Shown here piece after piece: positions 53,932 through 63,176 of a stretch of 64,000 nucleotides of DNA. Position numbers and translations under genes: made by a program. The stretch is from Andreprevotia lacus DSM 23236 (lineage in GTDB: Bacteria > Pseudomonadota > Gammaproteobacteria > Burkholderiales > Chitinibacteraceae), in assembly GCF_900176275.1 (NCBI RefSeq), contig NZ_FWXD01000001.1, forward strand, positions 186,001 through 250,000, given 5' to 3'. Positions within the stretch are counted from its first letter, which is position 1; every line of letters starts with the position of its first letter. The notes under the pieces were generated by a model, which was given only the letters and a program-made list of their open reading frames with translations, was not told the DNA's origin and did no database searches.

Positions 53932-55083
53932 ATGTCCCAGCACCAGATTTCTCCACCGGCCAGCGGTACCAGCCCGGCTGCGTGGTATGCCCAGCTCGCC
54001 AATCAGCCTGGCTTCATTGCCGACGAGGCACAGGCAGCCGCCATCGCGCGGCTGGAACAGCTCTGGCAGCAACTGGTCGAGTTCAAGCGCAAGCGTAATC
54101 GCTGGTTCGGCAAATCGCTGCTGCCGCAGCCCGAGTTGCCGCGCGGTCTGTGGTTGTGGGGCGGGGTGGGGCGCGGCAAGAGCTTTCTGATGGATGCCTT
54201 CTTTGCCGGGCTGCCGTATATCCGCAAGAAGCGGCTGCACTTCCATCACTTCATGCAGGAAATCCATACCGAGCTGCGCAAGCAGGCCGGCAGTGACGAT
54301 CCGCTGGCCCGGGTGGCCGAAAAATGGGCCAGGTCAGTGCGTGTGCTGTGCTTCGACGAATTCCACGTGTCCGACATCGCTGACGCGATGATCCTGGGCC
54401 GGCTGATGGAGCAATTGTTCGAGCGCGGTGTGGTGCTGGTGGCCACCAGCAACTATGCGCCTGATCACCTCTATCCGAACGGGCTGCAGCGCGAGAACTT
54501 TCTGCCCACCATTGCCTTGCTGAAGGCGAAAATGGACGTACTGACCGTTGATGGCGGCAAGGACTACCGGCTGCGCACGCTGACCGCAGCGCGCACCTTC
54601 CTCTCCCCGCTGTCTGCCGATCACAAGCCTGAACTGACCCGTTTGTTCGACGCCATTGCTACTGGCCGCAACGAGAGCAAATCGCTGCAGATCGAGGGGC
54701 GTAAGGTCGCTGCGGTACGGCACGCGCCGGGTGTGGTGTGGTTTGATTTCAACGTGATCTGCGGCGATGGCCGGGGCCAGGCCGACTATCTGGCGCTGGC
54801 GCGCCGCTATCACACCGTGATCGTCGCTGGCGTGCCGCGTTTGACTGCCGCGCAATCCAATCTGGCACGCCGCTTTACCTGGCTGGTGGACGTGTTTTAT
54901 GACCATCGCGTCAAACTGATCCTGACCGCAGATGCGCCGGCCGAACAGCTTTATACCGAAGGCCAGCAGGCCAGCGAGTTCTTCCGCACCGCCAGCCGCC
55001 TGACCGAGATGCAGTCGAAGGAATATCTGGCGCTGCCACACCAGTCCATCGACGAGGCCATGGCCGGGGTGACCGAGACCTGA
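53932..55083 (+). CDS. zapE: cell-division ATPase ZapE (AFG1-like)
   Basis: A 383-residue AFG1/ZapE-type P-loop ATPase: Walker A GGVGRGKSFLMD, Walker B VLCFDEFHVSDIADAM, sensor region VLVATSNYAPDHLYPNGLQRENF and the end VDVFYDHRVKLILTADAP. ZapE contacts FtsZ rings in E. coli; its exact role is not settled. Start ATG 53932 (MSQHQISPPASG). The next gene starts 24 nt after the stop. Confidence 0.94.
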   Translation: MSQHQISPPASGTSPAAWYAQLANQPGFIADEAQAAAIARLEQLWQQLVEFKRKRNRWFGKSLLPQPELPRGLWLWGGVGRGKSFLMDAFFAGLPYIRKKRLHFHHFMQEIHTELRKQAGSDDPLARVAEKWARSVRVLCFDEFHVSDIADAMILGRLMEQLFERGVVLVATSNYAPDHLYPNGLQRENFLPTIALLKAKMDVLTVDGGKDYRLRTLTAARTFLSPLSADHKPELTRLFDAIATGRNESKSLQIEGRKVAAVRHAPGVVWFDFNVICGDGRGQADYLALARRYHTVIVAGVPRLTAAQSNLARRFTWLVDVFYDHRVKLILTADAPAEQLYTEGQQASEFFRTASRLTEMQSKEYLALPHQSIDEAMAGVTET

Positions 55084-55106
55084 TGTCGCACACGCAAGGA
55101 GCCGCC

Positions 55107-56063
55107 ATGCACGCCATCGATATCCTGGACGGCCGCTTGCAACTGGCCGAACAAGCACGCCCCGTGCCGGCCGCCGGACAATTGCTGGTGCGCGTGCGGG
55201 CGGCTGGTGTGAATCGCGCAGACCTGATGCAGGCGGCGGGGCGCTATCCGCCGCCGGCCGGTGAGTCCGCTATCCTCGGGTTGGAAATCGCCGGTGACGT
55301 GCTTGAGCTGGGCGAGGGCGTCACTGATTGGCAGGTGGGCGACGCCGTGTTCGGCTTGGTGGGTGGCGGCGCGTATGCCGAGTATTGTGTGCTGGATCAG
55401 GCCTTGGCGATCCGCAAGCCTGCTGCCTTGAGCTACGAGCAAGCGGCGGCACTGCCCGAGGCATGGATGACCGCGTGGTTCAATCTGGTCACGCTCGGCC
55501 AGCTGCAGGCCGGTGAGCGGGCCTTGATCCACGCTGGTGCCAGTGGGGTTGGCTCGGTGGCCATCCAGCTGGCGCGTTGGCGCGGTGCCCATGTTGCGAC
55601 GACGGTGGGCAATGCGGCCAAGGCGGATTTCTGCCGCGCGCTCGGGGCTGAGCTGGTGATCAACTACCGCGAGCAGGATTTTGCCGACGCGGTAAAGGCG
55701 GCGGGCGGCGCGGATTTCATCCTCGATGGCGTGGGTGGTGACTATGTGGCGCGCAACCAGCGCTGCCTGAACGCCGATGGCCGCATGATATTGATCGGCC
55801 TGCTCAACGGGCTGGAGTCGCAGCTCAATCTGGGGCTGCTGCTGGTCAAGCGCCAGACCATACGTGGCTCTACCCTGCGGCCACAGCCGCTGGCCACCAA
55901 GGCCGCACTGGCCACTGCGCTGCGCGACGAGGTGCTGCCGGCGCTGCTGGCGCGCCGGCTGGCCATCCATCTGGACCGCAGCTTTGCGCTGGCCGATGCG
56001 CAGGCGGCGCACGATCATCTGCGCGACAACCGCAATCTGGGCAAGGTGGTGCTGACTGCCTGA
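55107..56063 (+). CDS. quinone oxidoreductase-like MDR enzyme (PIG3 family)
   Basis: A 318-residue medium-chain dehydrogenase/reductase without zinc ligands: VRVRAAGVNRADLMQAAGRY, PAGESAILGLEIAGDVLELG, ALPEAWMTAWFNLV, the NAD(P)H motif HAGASGVGSVAIQLARW, and NADGRMILIGLLNG. The layout and ILGLEIAG fit the PIG3/NAD(P)H quinone oxidoreductase subfamily. I use ATG 55107 because AAGGAG lies 5 nt ahead; the ATG at 55083 overlaps the zapE stop and is possible. Probably co-transcribed with zapE. Confidence 0.9.
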   Translation: MHAIDILDGRLQLAEQARPVPAAGQLLVRVRAAGVNRADLMQAAGRYPPPAGESAILGLEIAGDVLELGEGVTDWQVGDAVFGLVGGGAYAEYCVLDQALAIRKPAALSYEQAAALPEAWMTAWFNLVTLGQLQAGERALIHAGASGVGSVAIQLARWRGAHVATTVGNAAKADFCRALGAELVINYREQDFADAVKAAGGADFILDGVGGDYVARNQRCLNADGRMILIGLLNGLESQLNLGLLLVKRQTIRGSTLRPQPLATKAALATALRDEVLPALLARRLAIHLDRSFALADAQAAHDHLRDNRNLGKVVLTA

Positions 56064-56123
56064 CTGGCCGTTCGGCATGCATGATCGGGGTCTGTTTTCC
56101 TGGAAGCGGCAATGTTCACACCT

Positions 56124-56142
56124 TAATTGATAATCATTATCA
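56124..56142 (+). promoter_or_regulatory. Fur-like box
   Basis: TTAATTGATAATCATTATC matches the 19-bp Fur consensus at 15 of 19, with all of the last 13 identical; the similarity extends to CATTC. Located about 65 nt upstream of the DUF2325 start. Confidence 0.72.
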
Positions 56143-56204
56143 TTCGTGTTTTAATCCACTCCATCGCGCGCCGCACAGGGCGGAGCGCTTCCTGGAGACT
56201 GGTC

Positions 56205-56528
56205 GTGAATGCTTACCTCGTTGGCGCCGACGTGCTCGGCAATATCCCGGATTTGCTGCAGCAGTATGGCATCCAGATCCAGCAACACGTTTCGGGCCGG
56301 CATGCGTCGCACCAGCGCAAGCCCAAGAGCATGAGCGGTGTTGACCTCATCATCCTGTTTACCGATTTCCTCGGTCACAACGTGATGCGCCATTACCGCG
56401 AGTTTGCCAACGAGCAGAACATCCGCTTCGTGGCCTGCCGCCGCTCGGTATGTTCGCTGTCGCAGTCGCTGGAAAAGATTTCCTGCCAGAAAAGCTGCGA
56501 CACCTGCCCCAACCGCAAGTTGCACTGA
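56205..56528 (+). CDS. DUF2325 small protein, iron-linked
   Basis: A 107-residue protein of unknown function with the DUF2325 pattern: YLVGADVLGNIPDLLQQYG at the start, GVDLIILFTDFLGHN in the centre and a cysteine-rich end (FVACRRSVCSLSQSLEK then CQKSCDTCPNR, six Cys). Many Cys suggest metal or redox function. Start is GTG 56205, with GGAG 8 nt ahead; the longer reading upstream crosses the Fur box and would start with an odd IIIIIR run. The Fur-like box means iron-repressed or iron-responsive expression. Followed by a terminator. Confidence 0.8.
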   Translation: MNAYLVGADVLGNIPDLLQQYGIQIQQHVSGRHASHQRKPKSMSGVDLIILFTDFLGHNVMRHYREFANEQNIRFVACRRSVCSLSQSLEKISCQKSCDTCPNRKLH

Positions 56529-56589
56529 CGCTTTTGCCCGGCGTAGCCGGCAAAGCTTGCCGCAGTTGCGGCACCCCTTACACGCATTC

Positions 56590-56620
56590 AGGCCCGGCTA
56601 CCCCGTCGGGCCTCTTTTTT
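56590..56620 (+). terminator. terminator after the DUF2325 gene
   Basis: Seven-bp stem AGGCCCG / CGGGCCT with a 10-nt loop and T7 run. Confidence 0.8.
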
Positions 56621-56645
56621 TGCGCTTTTACCGGGCAGTGGCTGG

Positions 56646-56661
56646 TGGCACGTTTCCTGCT
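56646..56661 (+). promoter_or_regulatory. sigma-54 promoter of the flagellar rod operon
   Basis: TGGCACG-N4-CTGCT at 56646-56661 agrees with the sigma-54 consensus TGGCACG-N4-TTGCW except for one base (C for T). GG and GC are correctly spaced. It lies 43 nt before the flgB start. Enhancer sites not identified. Confidence 0.85.
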
Positions 56662-56703
56662 TCTGTTTCAGCAACATCAATGCGCAATGCAGACGGGGCA
56701 GCC

Positions 56704-57111
56704 ATGCTAGGACAACTGAACGACTACTTCAGCAGCCAGGAAAAGGCACTGAAACTGCGTTCGCAGCGGCAGGAAGTGCTGGCGGCCAATATCGCCAATG
56801 CCGATACCCCGGGCTACAAGGCACGCGATTTCGATTTCGGTGCCACCTTCAAGGCCGCCACCGAAAAGCGCCAGAACCAGACATTGGCTGCCACCGACAA
56901 CCGCCACCTGCAACCCAGGAGCGGCATGGTTGACCCGCTGTCGCCCGATCTGCTCTACCGCAACCCGTATCAGGCTTCCATCGACGGCAACACCGTCGAC
57001 ATGAATGCCGAAATGCAGGCGTTTTCCGACAACACCATCCGCTATCAGGCTGCGCTGACCTTCATGACTCGCCGCATTGAGTCGATGAAAACCGCCCTGA
57101 CCGGCCAATAA
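56704..57111 (+). CDS. flgB: flagellar basal-body rod protein FlgB
   Basis: A 135-residue proximal rod protein: QEVLAANIANADTPGYKARDFDFG (the rod/hook signature) and the NTVDMNAEMQAFSDNTIRYQAAL C-terminal coil. ATG 56704 is 43 nt behind the sigma-54 promoter. No signal peptide, as these are exported by the flagellar type III apparatus. First gene of flgBCDEFGHI. Confidence 0.96.
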   Translation: MLGQLNDYFSSQEKALKLRSQRQEVLAANIANADTPGYKARDFDFGATFKAATEKRQNQTLAATDNRHLQPRSGMVDPLSPDLLYRNPYQASIDGNTVDMNAEMQAFSDNTIRYQAALTFMTRRIESMKTALTGQ

Positions 57112-57124
57112 GAGAGAGTGAGCG

Positions 57125-57535
57125 ATGTCCCTGTTCAGCGTCTTTGACATTGCCGGCAGCGCGTTGCAAGCGCAGTCGATGCGCCTCAATGCGGTGGCCA
57201 GCAATATGGCCAATGCCGAGTCGGTCACCAGCTCCAACGGTCAGCCCTACCGTGCCAAACAGGTGGTGTTCCAGGCTACGCCGGTCAATGGTGACAAGCG
57301 CGCCGTCGGCGTGAAGGTCGCCAAAGTCTATGAAGATCAGTCGCCACCCAAGCTGGTGTACGACCCGAAAAACCCGCTGGCCGACGGTAATGGCTACATC
57401 GCCATGCCGAACGTGAACCCGGTGGAAGAAATGACCAACATGATTTCCGCGTCGCGCTCCTACCAGACCAATGCCGACGTGATGAACACCGCCAAGACCC
57501 TGCTGCTGCGCACGCTGCAGCTCGGTCAGGCCTGA
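57125..57535 (+). CDS. flgC: flagellar basal-body rod protein FlgC
   Basis: A 136-residue rod protein: [25 protein letters not shown], the ANVAN-type rod signature, and a C-terminal [25 protein letters not shown]. 13 nt after flgB. Confidence 0.96.
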   Translation: MSLFSVFDIAGSALQAQSMRLNAVASNMANAESVTSSNGQPYRAKQVVFQATPVNGDKRAVGVKVAKVYEDQSPPKLVYDPKNPLADGNGYIAMPNVNPVEEMTNMISASRSYQTNADVMNTAKTLLLRTLQLGQA

Positions 57536-57551
57536 TTGCAAGGAGTGAACC

Positions 57552-58232
57552 ATGGCTACCACTGATGCCGTCAGCAACAAGAGCTTCGATTACACGGCGC
57601 TCAATGCCAAGGCGACCACGACCAAGAGCGCGACCGAGCAGCAGGGCGATACGTTCATGAAGCTGCTGGTAAAGCAGCTGCAGAGTCAGGACCCGATGAA
57701 CCCGATGGACAATGCCCAGTTCACCAGCCAGATGGCGCAGATCAACACGGTGACCGGCATCGACAAGCTGAACACCACGCTGACCACGCTGCTGTCGGCC
57801 TATGGCACCACGCAGAACATGCAGGCCGCTGGCCTGGTGGGCAAACAGGTGCTGTCCGATGGCAAGTACATGCAATACAACGGCTCTGGCAATGCGTCGG
57901 GCGGGAACGTGACGGTGCCGGCCGGCGTGAATACCGTGCAGGTCCGCATTACCGGTGCCGATGGCACGCTGGTTGACCAGATCCAGATGACCGTCACCGG
58001 CAAGGGTGACTTGCCGATCAACTGGGACGGCAAGGATGGCGATGGCAAGCAGATGCCGGCCGGCCAGTATCTGATCCAGGCTGCCGGTCTGGATGCAGAT
58101 GGCAAGGTTGTTGCTTTGTCTACCAAGACCTGGCAAACGGCCAGCAGCGTGATCTTTGGCAGCAATGGGGCGCAAGTGCAGCTGGCTTCCGGCGAAACCG
58201 TCGATTTCAGCAAGGTAACGCAAGTCAAATGA
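57552..58232 (+). CDS. flgD: hook assembly scaffold FlgD
   Basis: A 226-residue hook-cap protein: FMKLLVKQLQSQDPMNPMDNAQFTSQMAQ near the N-terminus, then a FlgD Ig-like/tudor-type region (QVRITGADGTLVDQIQMTV, INWDGKDGDGKQMPAGQYLIQA). AGGAG precedes ATG. Needed for hook growth, not kept in the final structure. Confidence 0.95.
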   Translation: MATTDAVSNKSFDYTALNAKATTTKSATEQQGDTFMKLLVKQLQSQDPMNPMDNAQFTSQMAQINTVTGIDKLNTTLTTLLSAYGTTQNMQAAGLVGKQVLSDGKYMQYNGSGNASGGNVTVPAGVNTVQVRITGADGTLVDQIQMTVTGKGDLPINWDGKDGDGKQMPAGQYLIQAAGLDADGKVVALSTKTWQTASSVIFGSNGAQVQLASGETVDFSKVTQVK

Positions 58233-58303
58233 CCGGAGGGGCGCACCGCAGTGTGCGACCTTCCTGCCGGCAAGACCGGCAATAATTGCCCCGGGAGGCA
58301 AAA

Positions 58304-59644
58304 ATGGGTTTCCAGCAAGGTTTGAGCGGTCTGAACGCTTCGTCGAAGAACCTCGACGTCATTGGTAACAACATCGCCAACTCCAGCACCGTCGGCTTCA
58401 AGAATTCGCGTACCGAGTTCGCCGACATTTACGCGTCCAGCTTTGCCAGCTCCAGCACCATCGCCGGTATCGGCGTGCGCGTGACCGACATTGCCCAGCA
58501 GTTCTCGCAGGGCAACATCACCACCACCAACAATGCGCTGGACGTGGCGATCACCGGCAACGGCTTCTTCCGTGTGCAGGACCCGGCCGGCAACATCTCC
58601 TACACCCGCAACGGCCAGTTCCAGGTTGACCGTAACGGTTACATCAACAACAACGGCCAGTACCTGACCGGCTGGACGACTGATCCGAACAGCGGCCTGT
58701 TGATCAAGGGCGGCCAGCCCAAGCCCATCCAGCTGACCGTCGGCAACATCGGCGCGCGCGCCACCGGTGGCTCGGGCACCAGCAATGCCGGCCTGCAGCT
58801 GGTGCTGAACCTGGATGCGTCCAAACCCATTCTTGACCGCACCGCACCGCCGACCGGGGTCGGCCCGCTGTCGATCACCGACCCGACCACCTACACCAAC
58901 TCCACCTCGGCTACCGTGTATGACGCGCAGGGTGTATCACATACGCTGACGTATTACTTCTCCAAGGTTGGCGTGAACAAGTGGGAAGTGCAGACCAGCT
59001 TTGACGGTGCCGCGCCGGTACCGGCCGACCCGACCCAAACCCTGGGCACCGCACCGAATGCACCGGCTACGCAAGGCTATATGTATTTTGACGGCAACGG
59101 CCGCCTGACGGGCCCGGCCAGCACGCCCCCGGCACCGGCCGATGCAATCCCCAGCTTCAATTTCGCCACCACGCTGGTGGCACCGAACGGCGCAACCAGC
59201 CCGTTCACCTTCAATGTCAACTTCGCCAAGTCCACCCAGTTCGGTAGCGCCTTCGGCGTGAACTCGATCAACCAGGACGGCTATGCCGACGGTCGCCTGA
59301 CCGGCCTGTCGATTGCCAAGGACGGCACCATCCAGGGCAACTATTCCAACAGCCAGACCAAGGTGGTGGGGCAGCTGGTGCTGGCCAACTTCACCAATGT
59401 GCAGGGCCTGCAGCCGCTCGGTGACAACCGCTGGGCGCAGAGCTTTGCCTCGGGCGAGCCGCGCGTGGGCGACCCGGGCACCACCGACCTCGGTTTGTTG
59501 CAATCGGCCGCACTGGAAGATTCCAACGTCGACCTGACCGGTGAACTGGTCAACCTGATTACCGCGCAGCGCAACTATCAGGCCAACGCGCAAACCATCA
59601 AGGCGCAGGACCAGATCCTGCAAACGCTGGTGAGCCTGCGTTAA
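58304..59644 (+). CDS. flgE: flagellar hook protein FlgE
   Basis: A 446-residue hook protein: MGFQQGLSGLNASSKNLDVI at the start, GNNIANSSTVGFKNSRTEFAD, ALDVAITGNGFFRVQDP, YTRNGQFQVDRNGYI, a variable D2 part, and the C-terminal NVDLTGELVNLITAQRNYQANAQTI. Start ATG 58304 behind GGGAGG; an upstream in-frame start would add six unconserved residues. Assembles the universal joint. Confidence 0.96.
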   Translation: MGFQQGLSGLNASSKNLDVIGNNIANSSTVGFKNSRTEFADIYASSFASSSTIAGIGVRVTDIAQQFSQGNITTTNNALDVAITGNGFFRVQDPAGNISYTRNGQFQVDRNGYINNNGQYLTGWTTDPNSGLLIKGGQPKPIQLTVGNIGARATGGSGTSNAGLQLVLNLDASKPILDRTAPPTGVGPLSITDPTTYTNSTSATVYDAQGVSHTLTYYFSKVGVNKWEVQTSFDGAAPVPADPTQTLGTAPNAPATQGYMYFDGNGRLTGPASTPPAPADAIPSFNFATTLVAPNGATSPFTFNVNFAKSTQFGSAFGVNSINQDGYADGRLTGLSIAKDGTIQGNYSNSQTKVVGQLVLANFTNVQGLQPLGDNRWAQSFASGEPRVGDPGTTDLGLLQSAALEDSNVDLTGELVNLITAQRNYQANAQTIKAQDQILQTLVSLR

Positions 59645-59663
59645 CGCGACGGGATAGACGAAT

Positions 59664-60401
59664 ATGGATCGCCTGATTTATACCGCCATGAGCGGCGCCA
59701 AGCACACGATGGAACGGCAGGCCGCCGTGGCCCACAACCTGGCCAACGTCGCCACGCCGGGCTTTCGCGCCGACCTGATCGCTGCCCGTGCCGTGCCGGC
59801 CATCGGCGGCACCGGTCTGCCGACGCGGGCCTATGCCGTCGAGCAAGGCACCGGTTCTGACCTGACGCCGGGCATCCTGCAAGCCACCGGCCGTGACCTG
59901 GATGTGGCGGTGAACGGCGACGGCTGGCTGACCGTACAAACGGCGACCGGCGAAGCCTATACCCGCAATGGCAGCTTTGAGATCGACGCCAATGGCTTGC
60001 TCAAGACCCGCAATGGCGAGGTGGTGCTGGGCGAAAACGGCCCGCTGACCATCCCGGAAAACACCCGCGTCACCATCTCCAAGGATGGCACCGTCACCGG
60101 CACCAGCCTGAGCAACCCGACCCAGTCGGTGCAGATCGGTCGGCTCAAGCTGGTGAATCCGGCAGCCAATGAAGTGGAAAAGGGTTACGACGGCCTGTTC
60201 CGTCTCAGGAGCGGCGATGCCGCGCCGGCCTCGGCCGACGTCAAGCTCGCCAATGGCATGCTGGAGACCAGCAATGTCAATTCGGTCGATCAACTGGTGA
60301 ACATGGTTTCCGCGCAGCGCCAATACGATTTTCAGGTGCGCCTGCTGCAAACCGCCGACCAGAATGCGCGCTCTGCCGCGCAGTTGATTGCCTTCAGCTA
60401 A
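59664..60401 (+). CDS. flgF: flagellar rod protein FlgF
   Basis: A 245-residue proximal rod protein: MDRLIYTAMSGAKHTMERQA, HNLANVATPGFRADLIAAR, LDVAVNGDGWLTVQT, and the C-terminal NSVDQLVNMVSAQRQYDFQV. Lies between flgE and flgG. Confidence 0.95.
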   Translation: MDRLIYTAMSGAKHTMERQAAVAHNLANVATPGFRADLIAARAVPAIGGTGLPTRAYAVEQGTGSDLTPGILQATGRDLDVAVNGDGWLTVQTATGEAYTRNGSFEIDANGLLKTRNGEVVLGENGPLTIPENTRVTISKDGTVTGTSLSNPTQSVQIGRLKLVNPAANEVEKGYDGLFRLRSGDAAPASADVKLANGMLETSNVNSVDQLVNMVSAQRQYDFQVRLLQTADQNARSAAQLIAFS

Positions 60402-60424
60402 GACTTTTTTAGGGAACCGACGCC

Positions 60425-61210
60425 ATGATGCGTTCCTTGTGGATTGCCAAGACCGGCATGGACGCGATGCAGACCAACATCGACGTCATCTCGCACAACC
60501 TCGCCAACGTCAATACCAACGGCTACAAGCGCGAGCGCCCGGTGTTCGAGGATTTGCTGTACCAGAACCTGCGTCAGCCCGGTGGCGCCACCAGCCAGAC
60601 CACGCAAATGCCGACCGGCCTGCAGCTGGGTACCGGTGTGCGCACCGTGGCCACCTCGCGCATCCATATCGAGGGCAATCTGCAGCTGACCGATGGCGCG
60701 CTGGACATGGCCATCAATGGTGATGGCTTCTTCCAGATCGCCCAGCCGGACGGCACCACTGCTTACACCCGTGATGGTTCGTTCCAGGTCGATAGCCAGG
60801 GCAATGTGGTCACCAGCAGCGGCTATGCGCTGCAACCGGCGCTGCAGGTGCCGGCCGGCACCTCCAAGGTGACCGTGGGCAAGGATGGCACCGTGACCGC
60901 CATCGTCAACAACAACTCGGCCGCGCCGGTGACCCTGGGTACCATCCAGCTGGCGACCTTCATCAACCCGCCGGGCCTGCAGTCGATCGGCGAGAACTTC
61001 TATCTGGAAACCGCTGCTTCGGGCGCGCCGACCGTCGGCACGCCCGGCACCAACGGTATTGGCGCGATCAACCAGGGTTATGTCGAAACTTCCAACGTCA
61101 ACGTGACCGAAGAGCTGATCAACATGATCCAGGCGCAGCGCGCGTTTGAAATCAACTCCAAGGCCGTGACCACGTCCGACCAGATGCTGCAAAAGCTGAC
61201 GCAACTTTAA
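60425..61210 (+). CDS. flgG: flagellar distal rod protein FlgG
   Basis: A 261-residue rod protein: [62 protein letters not shown], and [19 protein letters not shown] at the end. Length matches the family (260). Starts with two ATGs; the first is used. Confidence 0.97.
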   Translation: MMRSLWIAKTGMDAMQTNIDVISHNLANVNTNGYKRERPVFEDLLYQNLRQPGGATSQTTQMPTGLQLGTGVRTVATSRIHIEGNLQLTDGALDMAINGDGFFQIAQPDGTTAYTRDGSFQVDSQGNVVTSSGYALQPALQVPAGTSKVTVGKDGTVTAIVNNNSAAPVTLGTIQLATFINPPGLQSIGENFYLETAASGAPTVGTPGTNGIGAINQGYVETSNVNVTEELINMIQAQRAFEINSKAVTTSDQMLQKLTQL

Positions 61211-61219
61211 GAGGCTGCC

Positions 61220-61903
61220 ATGAATCGTCTTCGCCTTGGTCTTGTCGCCGCGCTGGCCGTGCTGCTGACCGCCTGCGCCAACCCGCCCAGCGTGGTCACC
61301 GGCCCGGTAACGGCCAAGCCGCAGCCGCAACTGGCCGGCAACGACAACCCGGGCGCGATTTACCAGCCGACATCTGCCCGCATGCTGTTCGAGGAGCGCA
61401 CTGCCAAGTACGCAGGCGACATCCTCACCATCACCATCGAGGAAACGCTGTCGGCCAGCAACAAGAGCGACAACGCCGCCAACCGTACCAGCAGCCTGAG
61501 CTACAAGACCACCGGCGATCTGCCCTTCGTGCCCAAGCAGATCGAGAAATTCCTCACCACCAACGACGCCAGCGTAGGCGTCACTGGTGCCAACGACATG
61601 AAGGGTACCGGCGCGACCAACAACAGCAATACCTTCAAGGGTAGTATTACGGTGACGGTGATCGAACAGCTGGCCAATGGCAATGTGATTGTCGGTGGCG
61701 AGAAGCAGATTGCCATCAACAACCAGATCAATACCTTGCGCTTTACCGGCGTGATCAATCCGCGTGATATCCAGAGCGGCAACGTGATTTCGTCGACCAA
61801 GGTGGCCGATGCGCGCATCGAACAGGTGGGTGTGGGCGCCATGGCCGATGCCACCACCATGGGCTGGCTGCAGCGCTTCTTCCTGAACGTGCTGCCGTTC
61901 TGA
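61220..61903 (+). CDS. flgH: flagellar L-ring lipoprotein FlgH
   Basis: A 227-residue outer-membrane lipoprotein with lipobox LLTAC (Cys20-21 region), then ILTITIEETLSASNKSDN and the C-terminal GVINPRDIQSGNVISSTKVADARIEQ. Forms the L ring round the rod. 9 nt after flgG. Confidence 0.96.
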   Translation: MNRLRLGLVAALAVLLTACANPPSVVTGPVTAKPQPQLAGNDNPGAIYQPTSARMLFEERTAKYAGDILTITIEETLSASNKSDNAANRTSSLSYKTTGDLPFVPKQIEKFLTTNDASVGVTGANDMKGTGATNNSNTFKGSITVTVIEQLANGNVIVGGEKQIAINNQINTLRFTGVINPRDIQSGNVISSTKVADARIEQVGVGAMADATTMGWLQRFFLNVLPF

Positions 61904-61967
61904 TCCAGCGGAATAAACCGCCGCACGCTGGCCGTGTGGCAGTGGCGCAAGCCACGCGGAGTGAAAC

Positions 61968-63059
61968 ATGCGTTATCTGATTGCCCTGCTGTTGAGCCTG
62001 GGCCTGGCTGCGGCGGCACATGCCGAAAAGCTGCGCGAGCTGGCCAATGTGGCTGGTGTGCGCCCCAACCAGCTGGTGGGTTATGGCCTGGTGGTAGGGC
62101 TGGACGGCAGCGGCGACCAGACCACGCAGACGCCGTTCACCGTGCAGTCCATCGTCAACATGCTGAATAACGTCGGCATACAGATCCCCAACGCAGGCAA
62201 TATGCAGCTCAAGAACGTGGCGGCGGTGACGGTGACGGCCACCTTGCCGCCGTTTGCACGGCCCGGCCAGCTGATCGACGTGACCGTATCGTCCATCGGC
62301 AATGCCAAGAGCCTGCGCGGCGGCTTGCTGATCATGGCACCGCTGAAGGGTGCCGATGGTCAGGTGTATGCGATGGCGCAGGGCAATCTGGTGGTGGCCG
62401 GCGCCGGTGCTGCTGCAGGCGGTTCCAGCACCCAGGTCAACCAGCTGGCCACGGGCCGCGTGCCCAATGGTGCGACGGTGGAGCGTGCCGTGCCCAACGG
62501 CATGAACAATAGCGAATTCGTGCAGCTTGAGCTGATGCAGACCGACTTCACCACTGCCAGTCGCGTGGTCAACGCCATCAATGGCGCCTTCGGCCCGGTG
62601 GCTGCCGCGCTGGATGGCCGCGTGGTGCAGGTGCGTGCACCGCAAGACCCCAACCTGCGCGTCACCTTCCTGTCCAAGCTGGAGAACATCGACGTGACCC
62701 CGGCTGCGGTTGGTCCCAAGGTCATCATCAATGCGCGTACCGGTTCCATCGTGATGAATCAGGCCGTGGAGCTGGACCAGTGTGCGATCTCGCACGGCAA
62801 CCTCACCATCACCATCAACGCCAACAACCAGGTGTCGCAGCCCAATCCGGTATCGGGTGGCAAGACCACGGCGGTGCAGAACGCCGACATCCAGATTGCC
62901 GCCGACAAGGGGCCGGTGGCACGCTTGCCCAAGTCATCCAGCCTGCGTGACGTGGTGCGCGCGCTGAATGCGGTTGGCGCCACGCCGCAGGATTTGCTGG
63001 CCATTCTGCAGGCGATGAAGGCCGCAGGTGCGCTCAAGGCGGAGCTGGAAATCATCTGA
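61968..63059 (+). CDS. flgI: flagellar P-ring protein FlgI
   Basis: A 363-residue periplasmic P-ring protein with signal peptide (MRYLIALLLSLGLAAAAHAE), the NQLVGYGLVVGLDGSGDQ start and the MLNNVGI...NVAAVTVTATLPPFARPG stretch, ending with LRDVVRALNAVGATPQDLLAILQAMK. It is followed by a strong terminator rather than by flgJ, so the operon ends here; flgJ, flgK and flgL must lie elsewhere or be absent. Confidence 0.96.
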   Translation: MRYLIALLLSLGLAAAAHAEKLRELANVAGVRPNQLVGYGLVVGLDGSGDQTTQTPFTVQSIVNMLNNVGIQIPNAGNMQLKNVAAVTVTATLPPFARPGQLIDVTVSSIGNAKSLRGGLLIMAPLKGADGQVYAMAQGNLVVAGAGAAAGGSSTQVNQLATGRVPNGATVERAVPNGMNNSEFVQLELMQTDFTTASRVVNAINGAFGPVAAALDGRVVQVRAPQDPNLRVTFLSKLENIDVTPAAVGPKVIINARTGSIVMNQAVELDQCAISHGNLTITINANNQVSQPNPVSGGKTTAVQNADIQIAADKGPVARLPKSSSLRDVVRALNAVGATPQDLLAILQAMKAAGALKAELEII

Positions 63060-63077
63060 TCTTCCACTGCAGCGACT

Positions 63078-63106
63078 AAAAAACCGGGCACAGGCCCGGT
63101 TTTTTT
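63078..63106 (+). terminator. terminator after flgI
   Basis: CCGGGC/GCCCGG stem flanked by six A and seven T, loop ACAG; also usable by the convergent feoB. Confidence 0.93.
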
Positions 63107-63176
63107 ATCCGTCGTCGCAGCCCAGAGAGGGTTGGCCATATCGGCTGCACGGGCGTCCTTCCATTGGTTTGCAATG

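Noticed and set aside
56127-56204. Longer start for the DUF2325 protein
   Set aside because: It would translate the Fur box into IIIIIR; GTG 56205 has an RBS and matches the domain start.
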